From positions 17,086,460 to 17,150,459 of the forward strand of contig OX637409.1 of the NCBI GenBank assembly GCA_951799425.1: a stretch of DNA of 64,000 nucleotides. The letters run 5' to 3'. Positions 33,730-45,300 of the stretch are shown piece by piece; position 1 is the first letter of the stretch; every line of letters begins with the position of its first letter. The DNA is from Ilex aquifolium. Its lineage: Eukaryota > Streptophyta > Magnoliopsida > Aquifoliales > Aquifoliaceae. The position numbers and the translations under genes are program-made. Under the pieces are notes generated by a model, which had not been told where the DNA came from, did not search any database, and saw nothing but the letters and a program-made list of their open reading frames with translations.

Positions 33730-34645
33730 GATTTTAGACTTCAATTTAGTCTATCATTATTTTGAATGTTTTTGGAGAATTTGGTGTGTTTGATGGTATA
33801 TATGTAGTTACTAGCTTTTGGTTGCAATGAAAATTATAATTGGTTAGTGGAGTCATTTAACGTTGTTATAATGTGAGGACTTCATATTTTGTTCAGAGAT
33901 GGTATTTTCGATAATTTGTGGATGATGACTAACAATGGTGGTTATGTTGGGTATATAAGAGCAATTATCTCTCAACATACACAAAAGAACATAACACAAC
34001 AACAAAGAAAACCATTGCTCAAAAAATTTGATCAAAGATCATGCAATCGCAATCCAGAAACATTGCTATTTCATCAAAAATTAAATATGACATCAAGGTA
34101 ATACAAAGCAGTAACATATCAATGGTTGCCTATTTACATTCACTAAAAGACACTAAATGATCTTATAATAACAGCTAAAGCAGGGAGTAATGTAAATTAC
34201 ATAAAAAAAAGCTTGAAGTAAAATATCAACAATATGCATTGAATTGGGTACATATGGTAATAGGTTAGTCATTAATGTAGGATACAATATATATGCATTG
34301 AATTGTGTGTGTGTGTATAATTCAAATATAGAACATAGTTTGACAAAATAAATTTCTCTGCACTAACTCTTGATCATGCTACGAAATAAAAATCCTAATC
34401 ACTTATCCTATTTGCCAAATTTCCATCTCTAATGTAATTGTACAATACATTAGAATATAACATTATCATTGTGGTCATTGGATTCTAAAATTAACAAGCG
34501 AAAAACCATTAGCTGCACAATTTGGAATATGAAAATGATTTTAATTGTTAATTTTAAGCTAATTGATTAATTTATACTGTAATTTAGATTGTTGCACAAA
34601 ACAAAAATCAAAATCAAAGATTACATATTTGTAACTGTTATAATT
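33730..34645. repeat. Diverged duplicate of 42265-42394 + 46151-46670
   Basis: Shared ordered blocks include GGTATATAT.TAGTTACTAGCTTTTGG, TTGGTTAG..GAGTCATTTAA, GACTTCATATT, GGTTATGTTGGGTATATAAG, CTCAACATACACA, AAAATTTGAT and CAAAGATTACATATTTGTAACT. At the site where the second copy has a 3.8-kb LTR element, this copy reads straight through (near 33843), so it serves as the empty-site control. The content is non-coding; GGGTATATAAGAGC may be a promoter remnant. Confidence 0.75.
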
Positions 34646-34754
34646 CACCAGTTTCTGTAAAGTAATAAGAGTTGAGAGGGGGATACGAGAGGGAGGACCT
34701 ATTCAGGTTTCCTGACTTATAATATTTAATGATTCACTACAACAAAAAGCATTT

Positions 34755-35800
34755 TTTGCGACGTTTTTTTTTTGCGACGTTTTTAAATTTGTCGCAAATA
34801 GTTTACTATTACCGACGATTTTTTAATTTCGTCGCAAATTTCAGTTTTGGTAAATTTTTTAGCGACGTTTTTAAAAAACATCGCAAATAAACATTTTACT
34901 TAAATAAAAAATTTAAAAAATATCAATTAAATTGACTTTTCGCAACGTTTTTAAAAAACGTCGCAAATAAACATTTTACTTTAATAAAAACTTTAAAAAA
35001 TATCAATTAAATTGACTTTTCGCGACGTTTTTAAAAAACGTCGCAAATAAACATTTTACTTTAATAAAAATTTTAAAAAATATCAATTAAATTGACTTTT
35101 AGCGACTTTTTTCAAAAACGTCGCAAATAAAAATTTTACATAAAAAAAATTTAAAAAAAAATCAATTAAATTGACTTTTGGCGACGTTTTTCAAAAACGT
35201 CGCAAATAAACATTTTACTTTAATAAAAACTTTAAAAAATATCAATTAAATTGACTTTTAGCGACATTTTTAAAAAACGTTGCAAATAAATATTTTACTT
35301 AAAAAAAATTTAAAAAAAAATCAATTAAATTGACTTTTTTCGACGTTTTTCAAAAACGTAGCAAATAAACATTTTACTTTAATAAAAACTTTAAAAAATA
35401 TCAATTAAATTGACTTTTGGCGACGTTTTTAAAATACGTCGCAAATAAATATTTTACTTTAATAAAAAATTTAAAAAATATCAATTTAATTGACTTTTCG
35501 CGACGTTTTTAAAAAACGTTGCAAATAAACATTTTACTTTAATAAAAAACTTTAAAAAATATCAATTAAATTGACTTTTAGCGACATTTTTAAAAAACGT
35601 CGCAAATAAAAATTTTACTTAAATAAAAAATTTAAAAAATATCAATTTATTTAACTTTTAGCGACGTTTTTAAAAAAAGTCGCAAATAAAAATTTTACTT
35701 AAATAAAAAATTTAAAAAATATAATTTTTAATTGACTTTTAGCGACGGTTTTAAAAAACGTCGCAAATAAACATTTTACTTTAATAAAAATCTTTAAAAT
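34755..35800. repeat. Left subterminal array, ~80-bp unit with palindrome
   Basis: About 13 units, each with GCGACGTTTTTAAAAAACGT-CGC followed by AAATAAACATTTTACTTTAA and ATATCAATTAAATTGACTTT. Each unit can form its own short hairpin. Small changes inside the palindrome are often matched on only one arm. Confidence 0.93.
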
Positions 35801-35814
35801 AAATATCAATTTAA

Positions 35815-37510
35815 TTCACATGTTAATTTGAATGTTAATTTAAGGAAATTGAAAGTCGATTTGATGAAATTACACGTTAATTTGATGAAATTAAAATGTC
35901 AATTTGATAAATTGAATGTTAATTTGATTAATTTGAATGTCAATTTGATAAATCGAATGTTAATTTAATGAAATTGAAAGTCGATTTGATGAAATTACTT
36001 GTTAATTTGATGAAATTGAATGTTAATTTGATGAAATTGAATGTCAATTTGATAAATTGAATGTTAATTTAATGAAATTGAAAGTCGATTTGATGAAATT
36101 ACATGTTAATTTGATGAAATTGAATGTCAATTTGATAAATTGAATGTTAATTTAATGAAATTGAATGTCAATTTGATAAATTGAATGTTAATTTAATGAA
36201 ATTGAAAGTCGATTTGATGAAATTACTTGTTAATTTGATGAAATTACTTGTTAATTTGATGAAATTGAATGTCAATTTAATAAATTGAATGTCAATTTGA
36301 TAAATTGAATGTTAATTTCATGAAATTGAATGTCGATTTGATAAATCGAATGTTAATTTAAAAAAATTGAAAGTTGATTTGATGAAATTACATGTTAATT
36401 TGATGAAATTGAATGTCAATTTAATAAATTGAATGTTTATTTGATTAAATTGAATGTCAAATTGATAAATTGAATGTTAATTTCATGAAATTGAATGTCA
36501 ATTTGATAAATTGAATGTTAATTTAATGAAATTGAAAGTCAATTTGATAAATTGAATGTTAATTTAATGAAGTGGAAAGTCGATTTGATGAAATTACATG
36601 TTAATTTGATGAAATTGAATGTCAATTTGATAAATTGAATGTTAATTTCATGAAATTGAATGTCAATTTGATAAATTGAATGTTAATTTAATGAAATTGA
36701 AAGTCGATTTGATGAAATTACTTGTTAATTTGATGAAATTGAATGTTAATTTGATGAAATTGAATGTTAATTTAATGAAGTGGAAAGTCGATTTGATGAA
36801 ATTACATGTAAATTTGACGAAATTGAATGTTAATTTGATGAAATTGAATGTCAATTTGATAAATTGAATGTTAATTTAATGAAATTGAATGTCAATTTGA
36901 TAAATTGAATGTTAATTTAATGAAATTGAAAGTCGATTTGATGAAATTACTTGTTAATTTGATGAAATTGAATGTCAATTTGATAAATTGAATGTTAATT
37001 TAATGAAGTGGAAAGTCGATTTGATGAAATTACATGTTAATTTGATGAAATTGAAAGTCAATTTGATAAATTGAATGTTAATTTAATGAAATTGAATGTC
37101 AATTTGATAAATTGAATGTGAATTTAATGAAATTGAAAGTCGATTTGATGAAATTACTTGTTAATTTGATGAAATTGAATGTCAATTTGATAAATTGGTG
37201 TTAATTTAATGAAATTGAAAGTTTATTGGATTACTTTAAATGTTTAATTGAATGTTAATTTGAATGAAATTGAAAGTTTATTTGATTAATTTACTTGTTA
37301 ATCTGATGAAATTGAATGTCAATTCGATTAAATTTGGATGTTAATTTGATAATTTGAATGTTAATTTGATGAATTGAGTGTTAATTGAATGAAATTGAAA
37401 GTTTATTTAAGAAATTTAATGTTAATTTGATGAATTGAGTGTTTAATTGAATGAAATTACATATTAATTTGGTGTTAATTTGCTAATTTGAATGTAAATG
37501 ATGAATTGTG
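35815..37510. repeat. 21-bp minisatellite inside the CACTA element
   Basis: About 80 units of the type ATGTTAATTTGATGAAATTG(A), with variants AAAGTCGATTTGATGAAATTAC and ATGTCAATTTGATAAATTGA in a higher-order order. Because 21 is a multiple of three, it gives open frames on both strands with repeated NVNLMKL or TFNFIKL peptides; these are not genes. Confidence 0.92.
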
Positions 37511-37534
37511 TTTTAATTGAATGTTAACTAGTTA

Positions 37535-38050
37535 TTCGCGACGTTTTTATAAATCGTCGCAAAATTCAAATTTTTTTTTTTTTTGGGATAAATAAGTATC
37601 ATTGATGGAAGGTAAAATATTAATATTATTTGCGACGTTTTTTGAAATCGTCGCAGAATCCAAAATTTTATTTTTGAATTAAGTAAATAACTACCAGTGA
37701 AGGGGAGGAGGATGAAATATTTAATATTATTTGCGACGTTTTTAGAAATCGTCGCAGAAGTGATTCCCTCCAAAAATTTTTGTGGAGGGAGAAATGGCTC
37801 TGAAATATTTTAAAGGTGAATATTATTTGCGACGTTTTTATAAATCGTCGCAGATTGAAAATTTTATTTTTTTTTGATAAATAAGTATCTGTGAGGGAAG
37901 GTAAAATATTAATATTATTTGCGACGTTTTTTTAAATCGTCGTAGAATTCAAAATTTTATTTTTGAATTAAATAACTATCAGTGTAGTGAAAGAGGATGA
38001 AATATTTAATATTTTTGGCGACGTTTTTATAAATCGTCGCAGAAGTTTTT
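37535..38050. repeat. Middle palindromic array
   Basis: Seven units with TTATTTGCGACGTTTTTATA-AATCGTCGCAGAA spaced about 70-95 bp, a variant of the left array. It is directly followed by the first captured chaperonin exon. Confidence 0.88.
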
Positions 38051-38056
38051 ATTTTT

Positions 38057-38158
38057 GCCCTTGCAACTCTTATTCTCAATAAGCTTCGTGCTGGAATCAA
38101 GGTTTTGTGCTACTTTGTCAAATACTGTAGTGCTTTGTTTGCTATAATTGTCTCTCTC

Positions 38159-38217
<59 letters not shown>

Positions 38218-38482
38218 CATCATGTTGATTTTATGCAAGTTGGCAGGTTTGTGCCATAAAAGCTCCTGGCTTTGGAGAAAATAGGAAGGCCTGTCTGCAG
38301 GATCTTGCCATTCTTACGGGAGGCGAAGTGGGTCCACTGTTGTGTAGTCTTTATATATAATTAATTTTATTGTATGACACTTCAAATATGAATTTACTTT
38401 TTCTATATGACAGCTTATAACTGAGGAACTTGGTATGGACCTGGATAATGTGGATTTGGATATGCTTGGCTCATGTAAAAAG
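38057..38482 (+). pseudogene. Captured mitochondrial chaperonin CPN60 (HSP60) fragment, three exons
   Basis: Exons 38057-38101 (ALATLILNKLRAGIK), 38247-38327 ([20 protein letters not shown] then AILTGGE) and 38414-38482 (LITEELGMDLDNVDLDMLGS then CKK), each bounded by GT-AG, and in the order and phase of plant CPN60 genes. The parent is the group I chaperonin that folds proteins in the mitochondrial matrix; this segment is from its apical domain. Apical, intermediate and ATP-binding parts are otherwise missing, and the fragment sits inside a CACTA element. A (TA)n tract of about 56 bp (38160-38215) has expanded in the first intron. It could still be transcribed as part of a chimeric RNA. Confidence 0.92.
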
Positions 38483-38586
38483 GTAGACTGTAAAGGAATG
38501 CATTAAGCTATTTGGCTATTTTTCATGGCTTGGGTGTATTTTTTGTGATAATATCAATAGTTTGTAAGATAAATAGATTTTTGTTC

Positions 38587-38930
38587 AGAGCCTCCAGTTT
38601 CAAATGCTGGGGTGTATGACGCTGCAATGGTACTGGGTCTATGCTAATATGTTGCCTTTGTCTAAAATGCTACTTTTACAATATGACCAGTTTGGGATGC
38701 CTACTGCTAGGATGCAAAGTATGGTGATTTGTGATCCAAGGGCCAGAAGTTGAAGAGATGGTGATGTATCAGGATCTGGTCAAGGCATTTTTTGCACAAA
38801 ATGTAATCAAAAATGGCTTAAGTCCTCTTGAAGGATTAAAGCCTTGTTTTGTATTTTTTAAAACAGGTTGTTCTTTGATTCTTGTAATTCATTCTTTTTG
38901 GAAATAAAATTTCTGTTTAAAAAAAAAAAA
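38587..38930 (+). other. Further captured sequence with a 3'-UTR-like end
   Basis: A possible short exon after a CAG acceptor reads PPVSNAGVYDAAM before GTACTG. It is followed by sequence ending AATAAAATTTCTGTTTAAAAAAAAAAAA, like a polyadenylated 3' UTR. It may be the end of a captured gene. I do not recognise the peptide with confidence. Confidence 0.35.
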
Positions 38931-39009
38931 ATATTGAAACACCGAGTACACCAAAGTGCATTCAAGACTTGGCTTGTAAATGGGTATTAATTATTAATTT
39001 TTGTATTTT

Positions 39010-39660
39010 TTATTTATTTAAAAAATTATTTGCGACGATTATTTTACGTCGTTAAAAATTAATTAAATTATTCTTTTTTAAATTTTTTATTTATGAAAAA
39101 TTTATTTGCGACGATTTTTTTACGTCGCGAAAAATTAATTAAATTATTTTTTAAAAATTTTTTATTTACGAAAAATTTATTTGCGACGATTTTTTTACGT
39201 CGCGAATAATTAATTAAATTATTTTTTTAAAATTTTTAATTTACAAAAAATTTATTTGCGACGATTTTTTTACGTCGCGAAAAATTAATTAAATTATTTT
39301 TTTAAAATTTTTTATTTATGAAAAATTTATTTGCGACGATTTTTTTACGTCGCGAAAAATTAATTAAATTATTTTTTTAAAATTTTTTATTTACGAAAAA
39401 TTTATTTGCGACGATTTTTTTACGTCGAGAAAAATTAATTAAATTATTTTTTTAAAATTTTTTATTTATGTAAAAATTTATTTGCGACGATTTTTTTACT
39501 TTTAGCGACGTTTTTTTTTCATTGCTAAAAATTTTTTTTGCGATGAAAATAAATTTGCGTCGCAAAATACTTTCTGCGACGAGGCTATTGCGACGAACAC
39601 GCGACGAAAAAAAAACGTCGCAAAAAATAAATTGCGACGATTTTTTTTAATTTAACGGCG
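39010..39660. repeat. Right subterminal palindromic array
   Basis: About six units of ATTTGCGACGATTTTTTTAC-GTCGCG followed by AAAAATTAATTAAATTATTT, period about 80 bp, then denser GCGACG motifs up to the TIR. The phase of the palindrome (GACGAT...ACGTCG) differs from the left array. Confidence 0.92.
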
Positions 39661-39700
39661 AAAAAAATCGTCGCAAAAAACGATTTTTGTTGTAGTGATT

Positions 39701-40004
39701 GCATATTATACCATCAAATAAATATTCACCCATCAATGGGTCTTTGGTTCAATGGTACTCCTTACTTTGTGAAATAAATATTCACCCACTTTCCTTTTTA
39801 ATCTTTGTTTGAATTTTGTATTCCAAAGTCAGTAAAATCCATAGCCTTTTAGCAAAAGAACCTAAAATATAATTATTATCTACCAATAACTTCATTCTAA
39901 TTTCTTTCTACCAATGATCATATTGTTTGTTATGATTGACACGATCTATAATATTGTTGCATTGAAAAATTATTATATATATATTTTTTACTTTTATATT
40001 CTTA
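39701..40004. other. Spacer, no gene seen
   Basis: AT-rich. TTTGGTTCAATGGTACTCC near 39736 resembles the A-box part of the SINE-like sequence at 47155, without a B box. Confidence 0.4.
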
Positions 40005-40905
40005 TTAGCAATGTACCACGTGCGTTGTTCGCGAATAGCTTTCATATACAAAAATTAATAAAACATATTGGGTATGTGTATCTGAATTAAATATCATCTC
40101 AAATTTATCAAACTTATTTTTTCATTGATCATATTCTATTATAAGATTATGAAAACTTTGTATGTTCCCAAAGTTCTTTGTTCTCACTATAAATTTTTTT
40201 TAAAAAAATAGTTAAAGTTCTATTTGTTTAGAAATTTGTGATTGGGATTGATTACAATAATTTCTTGAACAAAATAACAGTAATTGTCAATATACTAATC
40301 ATATTGGAATTTTACTGTAATTAAGTTTGGTAAATTGAAATAAGATTTAATTTACTACTCTATAATATACATTATCAAACATATTAAAATTCTAAAAAAT
40401 TCAAGTTTTACTTAAAAATACACTACAATACATATTTTCACATAAAATCTTAATACAATTTAGAAATTGTATTGTGATTGAAGAATTATATTGATGTAAC
40501 ATAAATTAATTTAAAAAATTATATATACGATTATATTTTATCTTATAAATGAAAGGGTTAAATTTTTCGATGAAATAGAAAATACAAATATGTAGGCATA
40601 ATGTTATTTTTACATATTAGATGAGTAATATTAGATTGATGGAATTTTTGAAGGTTTTTTGAACACTTTATTGAGAATAGAAGATGCATATTTTTTTAGG
40701 GTAATATTGTCAATCAATTTTTTTATGAAAATTGATATTTATACATAGAGAATAAATAATTAAAATGGATGTTAGATAAGAATATGATGATGATAATTTA
40801 GATATTTAATTGTGAAAGGATAGGGTGGTCTTTACAATCTTTTATAAGGGTAAAATAGAGATTCAAAAGTTTTTCATCTTAAGATACTTTTATTAGTAGT
40901 ATAGA
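40005..40905 (-). mobile_element. Non-autonomous Helitron, 0.9 kb, uninterrupted copy
   Basis: The minus strand starts A|TCTATACTACTAATAAAAGT and ends with the stem GCG-AACAA-CGC, then ACGTGGTACATTG, then CTAA before T. It is the full-length counterpart of the interrupted copies at 19817-22057 and 22058-24079 and provides their empty sites. No coding sequence. Confidence 0.85.
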
Positions 40906-40948
40906 TATAGATATAGATATAGATTATTAAACAATTTGTATCAAGATT

Positions 40949-42124
40949 GTGGTAGATAATACTGTAATGATAAAAATTTGTTTCAAGAGTCTATTAAATG
41001 ACATCTTAGAAAGATATGATGTATCACCGCCTAAATGGAAAACAACAAAGACAAATGGTGGAAGGTATCAAGCAACTTTGACAATTTTACTTGAAGGCGT
41101 TGAATATGTACGCTTTCAGGGGCGGAGCCAGAAATTTGGGGTAGTGGGGGCAAAAATTTTAGCAACAACAATACTATATGTATTAAATTAGAAAAGCTAA
41201 TGTATTATTACCGTTGGTTTAACAAATAAAATGCATTTAATGCTGATACCCTGTGCTAATTCAACAATAACAATACGTTATATTATCAAATTAGGCTTTT
41301 CAATTATATGCTAGTAACATTTTTTTAACAAAAGTAAAATTTAAAATTTTGAAGTAATAATAAATTAAACGAGGTGACCCAACGTGTGGCTTCTGCTATT
41401 GCAAGGTCTGGAGTAAGATGTACGTATTATTATCCTGCATGTGAGAGAGTATTTTTTTTTTGCAACTTGAATCCTTGACATTCAAATCATAAATGAACAA
41501 CGTATACCTTATCTTTATCATTTTATTGACTATTTTTTATATTATAAAAAATATTACATAATAATATTATCATTCAATGTGTCAAAATTTACAAAGATGA
41601 GAGTAAGGGGGCTTCATATAAGGGAGAGAACGAAAAGTTCCAAAATTTCTTGAACACTTGTTGAGAGATTCAACTAAATAATCAATAATCAAATAAATAA
41701 ATTTAATCTTAATGTTAGAAATTATTAAGTAAATTAAAATGTATATGAATTTTTGTGGGGGCAAATTTAGAATATATTAAAATTTATATAAAAAAATGTT
41801 TGGACAAAAAAATTGAGTTGGGGCAACTGCCCCCACAAAGCTAAGTGTAGCTCTGCCCCTGTACGCTTTGGAACTTTTTCAAGCCAAAGGAAAGATGCAC
41901 AACAAGACGCAGCCAAAAAAACAATTGAACTTCTACGAGATTATTTTGGATTCGAATTTAATGATATCAATTTTCAAAATATACAACTATATATGTATCA
42001 TCTTAATAGAGCTGACTAAAGGATTGAAGAACTTCATCAAGAAAATAAAGCCATGAAAGAGCAACTGCGTGAACTCACAAAAAATGATGAAGAATCGGTA
42101 ACTTCGAATGAAAATTCTGCTTGA
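40949..42124 (+). pseudogene. dsRNA-binding-domain plus coiled-coil protein fragment, broken by a hAT element
   Basis: An open stretch from about 40940 runs into the hAT at 41117 and resumes in the same frame at 41870. Across the junction it reads FKSLLNDILERYDVSPPKW, a Gly-rich turn, QATLTILLEGVEYVRF and then GTFSSQRKDAQQDAAKKTI: the alpha-beta-beta-beta-alpha order of a double-stranded RNA-binding motif, with the C-terminal helix DAAKKTIELL. A TAA at 42017-42019 then interrupts; the frame continues as RIEELHQENKAMKEQLREL, a heptad coiled coil, to TGA at 42122. In plants such proteins act with Dicer-like enzymes or as RNA-binding partners. An AG just upstream (TGTGGTAG) suggests the segment is an exon. 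The exact family is not certain. Confidence 0.6.
41117..41861. mobile_element. Non-autonomous hAT element
   Basis: Ends CAGGGGCGGAGCCAG and CTCTGCCCCTG are inverted repeats; the 8-bp duplication TACGCTTT lies at 41109-41116 and 41862-41869. The subterminal part has GGGGGCAA / TTGGGGCAACTGCCCCC. No transposase; 745 bp. Confidence 0.93.
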
Positions 42125-42394
42125 TGTTTAGCAATTAAGTTAATGAAGCCTTCAAAAAATGAAATACGTGCACCACTACACTATGCTTGTAATAGCCTCC
42201 TATATTTGACGGCTCATCTTTTGGATGTACATATAGGTTTATCAGGTTTTGAGGTTTTAACGTTGAAATTTGTTATTTATACTTTAGAGTTTGATTTAGG
42301 CTAAATGTTTTTGAACAACTTTGTGCATTTGGTGGTATATATATGTTTGTATAGTCACTAGCTTTTGGCTACAACGAAAGTTGGAGTTGGTTAG

Positions 42395-45300
42395 TGTGAG
42401 ATTCCAAATTTTTAGAAGTAGTTTAAGTATAAAATATTAGGAGTTTTGATGTGAAAGTATAAGAAATATTTAAGTTTTGTGGTTGATATATATAATAAGT
42501 GAAACAAATGAGAGCAAAGTATAAATATTTAACTTTATGTTGCTTTGGTCTTCACCCACGTGAAGACTTTGAAAAAAAAAAAGAAGAAGAAGCTAGCATT
42601 GAATATATTGGTCAAAAAAAGAGGACAATGCAGCCGGCAATTACAAAAAAGTGGTGGGTGTGTGAGAGTTAATGGGAGTTGTGTGTCATGTTTTCCATAA
42701 AAGGGTAGAAGCATCCTTGAAAAAAAAAAAAGAGAGAAGAAAGGAAATGCAGACGAGATGGAGACAAAGAGTTGAGGTTTATGATGTAGAGTTTACACGA
42801 TGCCACTCAAATTTGTGAAATTAGATAATATATTAAGGTACGGGGTGGTATACAATATGCTATCCTTAAATCTCTTTGCAAAGAGTATTTCTTTGATTAT
42901 CCTCGGATTTGTATTCCAAGTTGTGCTATCGTTATTTTAGAATTTCGATTGAATATCGTTGAATATTTTGATCTCATTGATCGTGTTCTGCGGATATTGA
43001 GACGGGATCGTGGCAGCCAATAGCAGATGCATCGCCAGCCAAGACACCCGTGAGATCGGGTTGAGGTGGGATGATTGGTGAGGTGTCAGATCTGTGTTAA
43101 GATTTTGCATGACGTGTGATATGCAAATATGATAGTTGTATCTGTTGATTGAGATACTTTGCGATACTCGATTATTTGGTATTTAATGTCCTTGAGCATA
43201 TTTTTCCTCGTCATATTGTATACTTCACCGCTTTATTTAATATTTTCAGGTTGATTTTAAAGAAAAGATCAGAACGAGATAATCAGAGTATTAAAGACGA
43301 GAATATGTTGACATAATTGATGTTTTATTCGTATTGAAAGATTTATTTCTGGTAACAGATTTATTTGTATTGGGATATGATTTTGATAAATGAAATTTTA
43401 TTCGGACAATTAACGCTCTGTTATTTTTTTTATTTGGGTTTTGTTATATCAATTAACGTTTCCGTAAAGGAAAAAAAAACGGGGCGTTACAAATGGTATC
43501 AGAGCTTAGACTTCAAATCTTATATGAGATTTATGGGAAGTGAGTTCATTGTATTTTCGTTGTGTTTTATTTGGTGGTGCAAGTTCTAAACACTTGGAAT
43601 GTGGAATTGATTTGGTAGTATAGCACAGACTTTCGGTTCAGTGAATTGAGAGAAAGTTAGTTTAATTACACCTTTATTGAAAAAAAATTCAATAACACCC
43701 CTTACTTTTGAACAATAAACACTTTATATTCTTTTTCTTTCTCGTGTTGCACTTTGCACCCTAACGACTTTTGGGATTCTTGGTGAACTAAGGAATTTCG
43801 GGGACGCAATTCTTTTAAAGAGGGTAGATATTGAGATTCCAAATTTTTAGAAGTAATTTAAGTATAAAATATTCGGAGTTTTGATGTGAAAGCAGGGGCG
43901 GATTTACAGTGGGGGCAACTGCCCCCACTGCAATCCAAAACACATTAGGGATTTGTTTAAGATTTTAGAGAATTTACAATGATTTATTTGTTTGCCCCCA
44001 CTGCTGAAGTCAGGTAAACTCTTGCTAGATGATTTACAGAAGCTTGTCTTCTCATTCATGGAGGTTTATGGGTTTTTTTCTTCAAAACGAAGAAGAGGTT
44101 GAAGATACTTGCGGTGGTGACGCGTGTAATATTGTAACAGTAAAGTGTATAATAAAGCTTCCAACTTACCTATTAGTCTATGGGTGTGAACCAGGTGTCC
44201 TATACTAACTAATTGCTTTGTGTTCTGAGTTAGCCAAACTACTTGTTGCCTGTTGCGCTGAACGAACAATGTTAATGTAGCTAATTTATTAATTTAATTT
44301 GTTTGATCTAATTTATTATGATCTTTAAATTAACTGTAGATCTCATTAAACATTAAAACTTTGGACCAACTTGGTGTCTTGGCCAATGTCTATGGTGGTT
44401 GGATGGTGGAATAGAAGTGGTTCGAACCAGTTTGGTTAGTGGTATTATAGACTAGGTGTGCTTATAAGTTGAGAAATCTATTTTCTAAAATTGATTTTTT
44501 TTTTTTGTGTCTTTGTAGGGCATGTTTTGAGCTTTGTTGAATATTATTTTTTAGAATAAAATAAATTAACAAAAACGAAATATAAAAGATTTTGGATAAT
44601 TTTATATTTTAGAGAATAAGTACAATTCTCTCTTAAAGTAAAAAAATTAGACTTAAGAGAGTCATAGAGTCTTAAGAATTAGACTTAAAAATATCTTCAG
44701 GGGACTTAATTCACGACTTTCTTTTTAGTTTCTCCTCTATCTTAAATTTATTATTTTTCCTCTGCAATGACACACCAAGTTAGAGATCTAATCATCCTAA
44801 AAGAACGACAATAACTCAAACCTACAATTCAATAGAAGATTAGAAGCACTCCGATCATCACTCACTTGTGGCGAGTCGGTAGACCATCAGAGTGTTAATT
44901 TCTTATTGACACTTTTCTTACATTGCTTGTGCATGCGGGATAAGTCACCAATTAATGTCCTTTTAATGAAATTGTAATTATTAAAAGGTAGGAAAAACTA
45001 ATAATTTTTTAAATTATATTAGTGTTACAATTTTTAATTTTTTATTGTGGCATAAGTTGCCCCAACTGAAAAAAGTTTCTAGCTCCGCCCCTGTGTGAAA
45101 GTATAAGAAATATTTAAGTTTTGTGATTGATATATATAATAAGTGAAACAAAAGAGAGCAAAGTATAAATATTTAACTTTATGTTGCTTTGGTCTTCACC
45201 CACGTGAAGACTTTGAAAAAAAAAAAAAAGAAGCTAGCATTGAATACATTGGTCAAAAAAAGAGGACAATGCAGCCGGCAATTGCAGAAAGTGGTGGGTG

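Larger units (their letters stand above)
34735..39697. mobile_element. Non-autonomous CACTA (En/Spm) element with captured CPN60 exons
   Basis: The TIR starts CACTACAACAAAAAGCATTT and the complement of the right end CACTACAACAAAAATCGTTT; the target duplication ATT lies at 34732-34734 and 39698-39700. Subterminal arrays of GCGACG...CGTCGC palindromes fill 34755-35800, 37535-38045 and 39010-39660, as in the transposase-binding ends of CACTA elements. Between them are a 21-bp minisatellite and a spliced gene fragment of mitochondrial chaperonin. No TNP1/TNP2 transposase is present, so movement would need a partner element. Confidence 0.95.

Noticed and set aside
34755-35800. Regularly spaced palindromes that look like a CRISPR array
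   Set aside because: Spacers are also repeated, units are about 80 bp and lie in a CACTA terminus of a plant genome.
36663-36867. Repeated-peptide frames (NVNLMKL, TFNFIKL) on both strands
   Set aside because: A 21-bp repeat keeps frame automatically; no evidence of a protein.
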